This document shows, in pieces, positions 6,139 to 7,543 of a DNA stretch of 7,543 bases. Each line of letters starts with the position of its first letter. Position 1 is the first letter of the stretch. Source of the stretch: an uncultured Pseudogracilibacillus sp. GTDB lineage: Bacteria; Bacillota; Bacilli; Bacillales; Amphibacillaceae. The translations under genes and the position numbers were made by a program. The DNA lies in NCBI GenBank assembly GCA_937960785.1, contig CALGOZ010000064.1, positions 1 through 7,543 of the forward strand. Reading direction: 5' to 3'. The notes under the pieces were generated by a model that saw nothing but the letters and a program-made list of their open reading frames with translations, ran no database searches and had not been told where the DNA came from.

Positions 6139-6209
6139 AAGCTGAAGAACTTTTTACAAAGCATATGGATATTATCCTTCTTTGTAGAAGTTTTTCAGCT
6201 TTTATATTT
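6139..6209 (+). terminator. Long hairpin terminator after murA
   Basis: The arms at 6140-6161 and 6180-6200 pair over about 21 bp with one bulged T and two G-U pairs. The loop (6162-6179) can form a further small GGAT/ATCC stem. The descending arm runs into TTTT (6200-6203) and then TTATATTTA. The stem is longer than usual, and the T-run is moderate. It starts 16 nt after the murA stop and ends just before the predicted spoIID promoter, so it would insulate the sporulation gene from murA transcription. Confidence 0.85.
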
Positions 6210-6215
6210 AACATA

Positions 6216-6243
6216 AAATATTTTTCTCCCCCATATATATAAT
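6216..6243 (+). promoter_or_regulatory. Candidate sigma-E-type promoter of spoIID
   Basis: AAATATT (6216-6222) resembles the sigma-E -35 element (KMATATT), and TATATAAT (6236-6243), 13 nt downstream, fits 6 of 8 positions of the -10 element (CATACAMT). B. subtilis spoIID is known to be under mother-cell sigma-E control. The start of transcription would be near 6250, shortly before the ribosome binding site at 6263. Local AT richness makes other alignments possible, including one on CATATATA at 6232 with a spacing that looks too short. Confidence 0.4.
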
Positions 6244-6262
6244 TAGAGGAATATGTGACAAA

Positions 6263-6269
6263 GGGGGAG
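6263..6269 (+). promoter_or_regulatory. spoIID ribosome binding site, suggesting an ATT start
   Basis: GGGGGAG is the only strong Shine-Dalgarno-like stretch before spoIID. It lies 5 nt before an in-frame ATT at 6275. There is no in-frame ATG, GTG, TTG or CTG between it and the GTG at 6335, and the bases just before that GTG (gaaaaattcgccat) contain no ribosome binding site. The in-frame stop upstream is at 6209-6211. Confidence 0.6.
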
Positions 6270-6274
6270 TACAA

Positions 6275-7390
6275 ATTAAATACGAAACAAGAGTAAATAC
6301 AATCCGAAGAAATGTAAGTCGAAAAATTCGCCATGTGCAAAAAGCAAAACAACAAAGAAATACTTTCCTGCCGAGTAAAAGGACAACCCGTCAACGTAAA
6401 ATCTTCACTATAACAGCGATTGTCATTGCGATCAGTATGACTCTAATTGTTCTATTACCAACCTTTGTAGTACAAGTAGCAAAAGGTGACTCCACAACAG
6501 AAACGAAATATAACGACGAGACAAGTTTTTCTAACGACGAGACAACTAGTGTGATTGAGGTATCTGTTGAGCGCAACGATTCTAAAGTGGTCGAAACAGT
6601 ACCTTTAGAGACCTACGTTGCTTCAGTCGTAGCCTCTGAAATGCCGGCAGATTTTGAGCTTGATGCGTTAAAAGCACAAGCTGTCGCAGCCCGAACATAC
6701 ATTGTTAACCATATACTCCATGAAAATGAGGAAACTATTTCAGATACGGTCGATCATCAAGTATACCGTAATAAGGAAGAACTCCAATCCCTTTGGGGCG
6801 CAGATTTTCATTGGAAATGGGAAAAAATAAATCGTGCAGTAAAAGAAACTGAAAGTGAAATTATTACGTATGACAAACAACCAATCACTCCGACTTTTTT
6901 CTCGATGAGTAACGGTTATACCGAAGATGCAAAATATTATTGGGGTAATGAATTACCTTATTTAAAAAGTGTAGAAAGTAAATGGGAAGAACAGCTCCCT
7001 AACTTTAAAACCCAAGAAGTTTTTACGATTCATGAACTTGAGGAACGTTTACAAGTACAACTACCTGACAATAATAGCGTTCCAACTAAAATAAAACGCA
7101 CGCCAAGCAATCGCGTCGGTGAAGTCCAAATCGGTAATAATACATTTACGGGAAGAGAAATACGTGAAAAACTAAACCTACGTTCTACTGACTTTTCGAT
7201 CACTCAACGGGACAATCATTTTATCTTCACGACAAAGGGGTACGGGCATGGTGTTGGAATGAGTCAATACGGAGCAAACGGCATGGCGAAAGAAGGGAAA
7301 ACTTATAAGGAAATTATAACGTATTACTACAAGGATGTTTCTATATCAAGACTAGACGAAGTGGCTCCCGCGTTAGTTATGAACGAATAA
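6275..7390 (+). CDS. spoIID: Stage II sporulation protein D, engulfment lytic transglycosylase
   Basis: SpoIID/LytB-family enzyme anchored in the mother-cell membrane. With SpoIIP and SpoIIM it degrades septal peptidoglycan during engulfment, cleaving glycan strands that SpoIIP has stripped of stem peptides. With the ATT start at 6275 it has 371 residues; the canonical GTG at 6335 gives 351 but lacks a ribosome binding site. A very basic N terminus (about 1-42) precedes one membrane helix (about 43-68) and a linker with a 7-residue duplication. The SpoIID domain follows: VPLETYVASVVASEMPADF with the expected catalytic Glu122, ALKAQAVAARTY at 131-142, and the C-terminal motif GHGVGMSQYG at 324-333. 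The protein contains no cysteine, so the cysteine/histidine zinc site described in the Clostridioides difficile enzyme cannot be formed the same way. It lies after murA as in B. subtilis but appears separately transcribed. Function is secure; the start is not. Confidence 0.93.
   Translation: MKYETRVNTIRRNVSRKIRHVQKAKQQRNTFLPSKRTTRQRKIFTITAIVIAISMTLIVLLPTFVVQVAKGDSTTETKYNDETSFSNDETTSVIEVSVERNDSKVVETVPLETYVASVVASEMPADFELDALKAQAVAARTYIVNHILHENEETISDTVDHQVYRNKEELQSLWGADFHWKWEKINRAVKETESEIITYDKQPITPTFFSMSNGYTEDAKYYWGNELPYLKSVESKWEEQLPNFKTQEVFTIHELEERLQVQLPDNNSVPTKIKRTPSNRVGEVQIGNNTFTGREIREKLNLRSTDFSITQRDNHFIFTTKGYGHGVGMSQYGANGMAKEGKTYKEIITYYYKDVSISRLDEVAPALVMNE
6511..6545 (+). repeat. Short tandem duplication in the spoIID linker
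   Basis: TAACGACGAGACAA occurs exactly at 6511-6524 and 6532-6545, a period of 21 bp, so the frame is kept (NDETSFS then NDETTSV). It falls in the low-complexity acidic linker between the membrane helix and the enzymatic domain, where length change is probably tolerated. It looks like a recent slippage or duplication. Confidence 0.7.
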
Positions 7391-7451
7391 AAGTTAATAA
7401 AGCTCGGAAAACGATAAAAACCTAGAACAAAACAGATAAGTAGAAAAGTAG

Positions 7452-7494
7452 GGGACTGAACTTCCTTTTTGAAGATTCAGTTCCTTTTCTCTTT
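7452..7494 (+). terminator. Intrinsic terminator after spoIID
   Basis: GGGACTGAA (7452-7460) pairs with TTCAGTTCC (7476-7484) over 9 bp with one G-U. An inner CTTC/GAAG stem is capped by a 6-nt loop with one bulged A. The T-rich stretch TTTTCTCTTT follows. It lies 61 nt after the spoIID stop and ends that transcription unit. The remaining bases to 7543 show no gene I can assign on either strand. Confidence 0.85.
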
Positions 7495-7543
7495 AAGTCT
7501 TAACTTTACCTATACTTCTCTCTTTTTCTTTCGCACCTGAGTT

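Noticed and set aside
6137..6394. Minus-strand frame of 85 codons across the murA-spoIID gap
   Set aside because: It runs through the murA terminator, the predicted spoIID promoter and the 5' end of spoIID, and resembles nothing known.
7493..7543. C-terminal end of a minus-strand gene entering from the right
   Set aside because: All three reverse frames give short lysine-rich tails before a stop, so 50 bases cannot decide. A plus-strand gene beyond the window is equally possible.
1..7543. CRISPR array, tRNA/rRNA, insertion sequence or phage remnant
   Set aside because: No regularly spaced repeats, no tRNA-like cloverleaf, no transposase frame and no terminal inverted repeats were seen.

Overview
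The window looks like a stretch of chromosome from a Gram-positive endospore former of the order Bacillales, probably Bacillaceae. The gene order is atpA-atpG-atpD-atpC, then a DUF1146 (YwzB-like) gene, murA and spoIID. It matches the neighbourhood I recall from Bacillus subtilis, except that nothing resembling ywmA or ywmB lies between ywzB and murA. The sequence is AT-rich, with strong AGGAGG-type ribosome binding sites and frequent TTG/GTG starts. A spoIID gene implies sporulation. All recognised genes are on the + strand.

Positions 1-3948 hold the distal part of the F1Fo ATP synthase operon: the 3' part of atpA (alpha), then complete atpG (gamma), atpD (beta) and atpC (epsilon), closed by a clear intrinsic terminator. 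Three starts are non-ATG (TTG, TTG, GTG). Each of the three intercistronic gaps contains an inverted repeat. Those before atpG and atpC can pair with the ribosome binding site, whereas the one before atpD leaves it free.

Positions 3949-4264 are non-coding. They carry an inverted repeat, a perfect 14-bp palindrome with a degenerate second copy 24 bp away, and a good sigma-A-type promoter for the small membrane protein gene ywzB (4265-4495). Positions 4496-4794 are a very AT-rich gap with a strong extended -10 promoter that should drive murA (4795-6123), which encodes the first committed enzyme of peptidoglycan precursor synthesis. A long hairpin terminator follows murA.

A separate, probably sporulation-specific (sigma-E-like) promoter lies just before spoIID, the engulfment lytic transglycosylase. 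Its best ribosome binding site points to an unusual ATT start codon at 6275 rather than the canonical GTG at 6335. A terminator at 7452-7494 ends that unit. The last ~50 bases contain no gene I can identify.

The window is mostly well-known housekeeping and sporulation genes. I found no new multi-gene system. The points worth a second look are regulatory: paired hairpins in the atp operon, the palindromes before ywzB, the ATT start of spoIID, and one substitution in a normally conserved motif of the gamma subunit.
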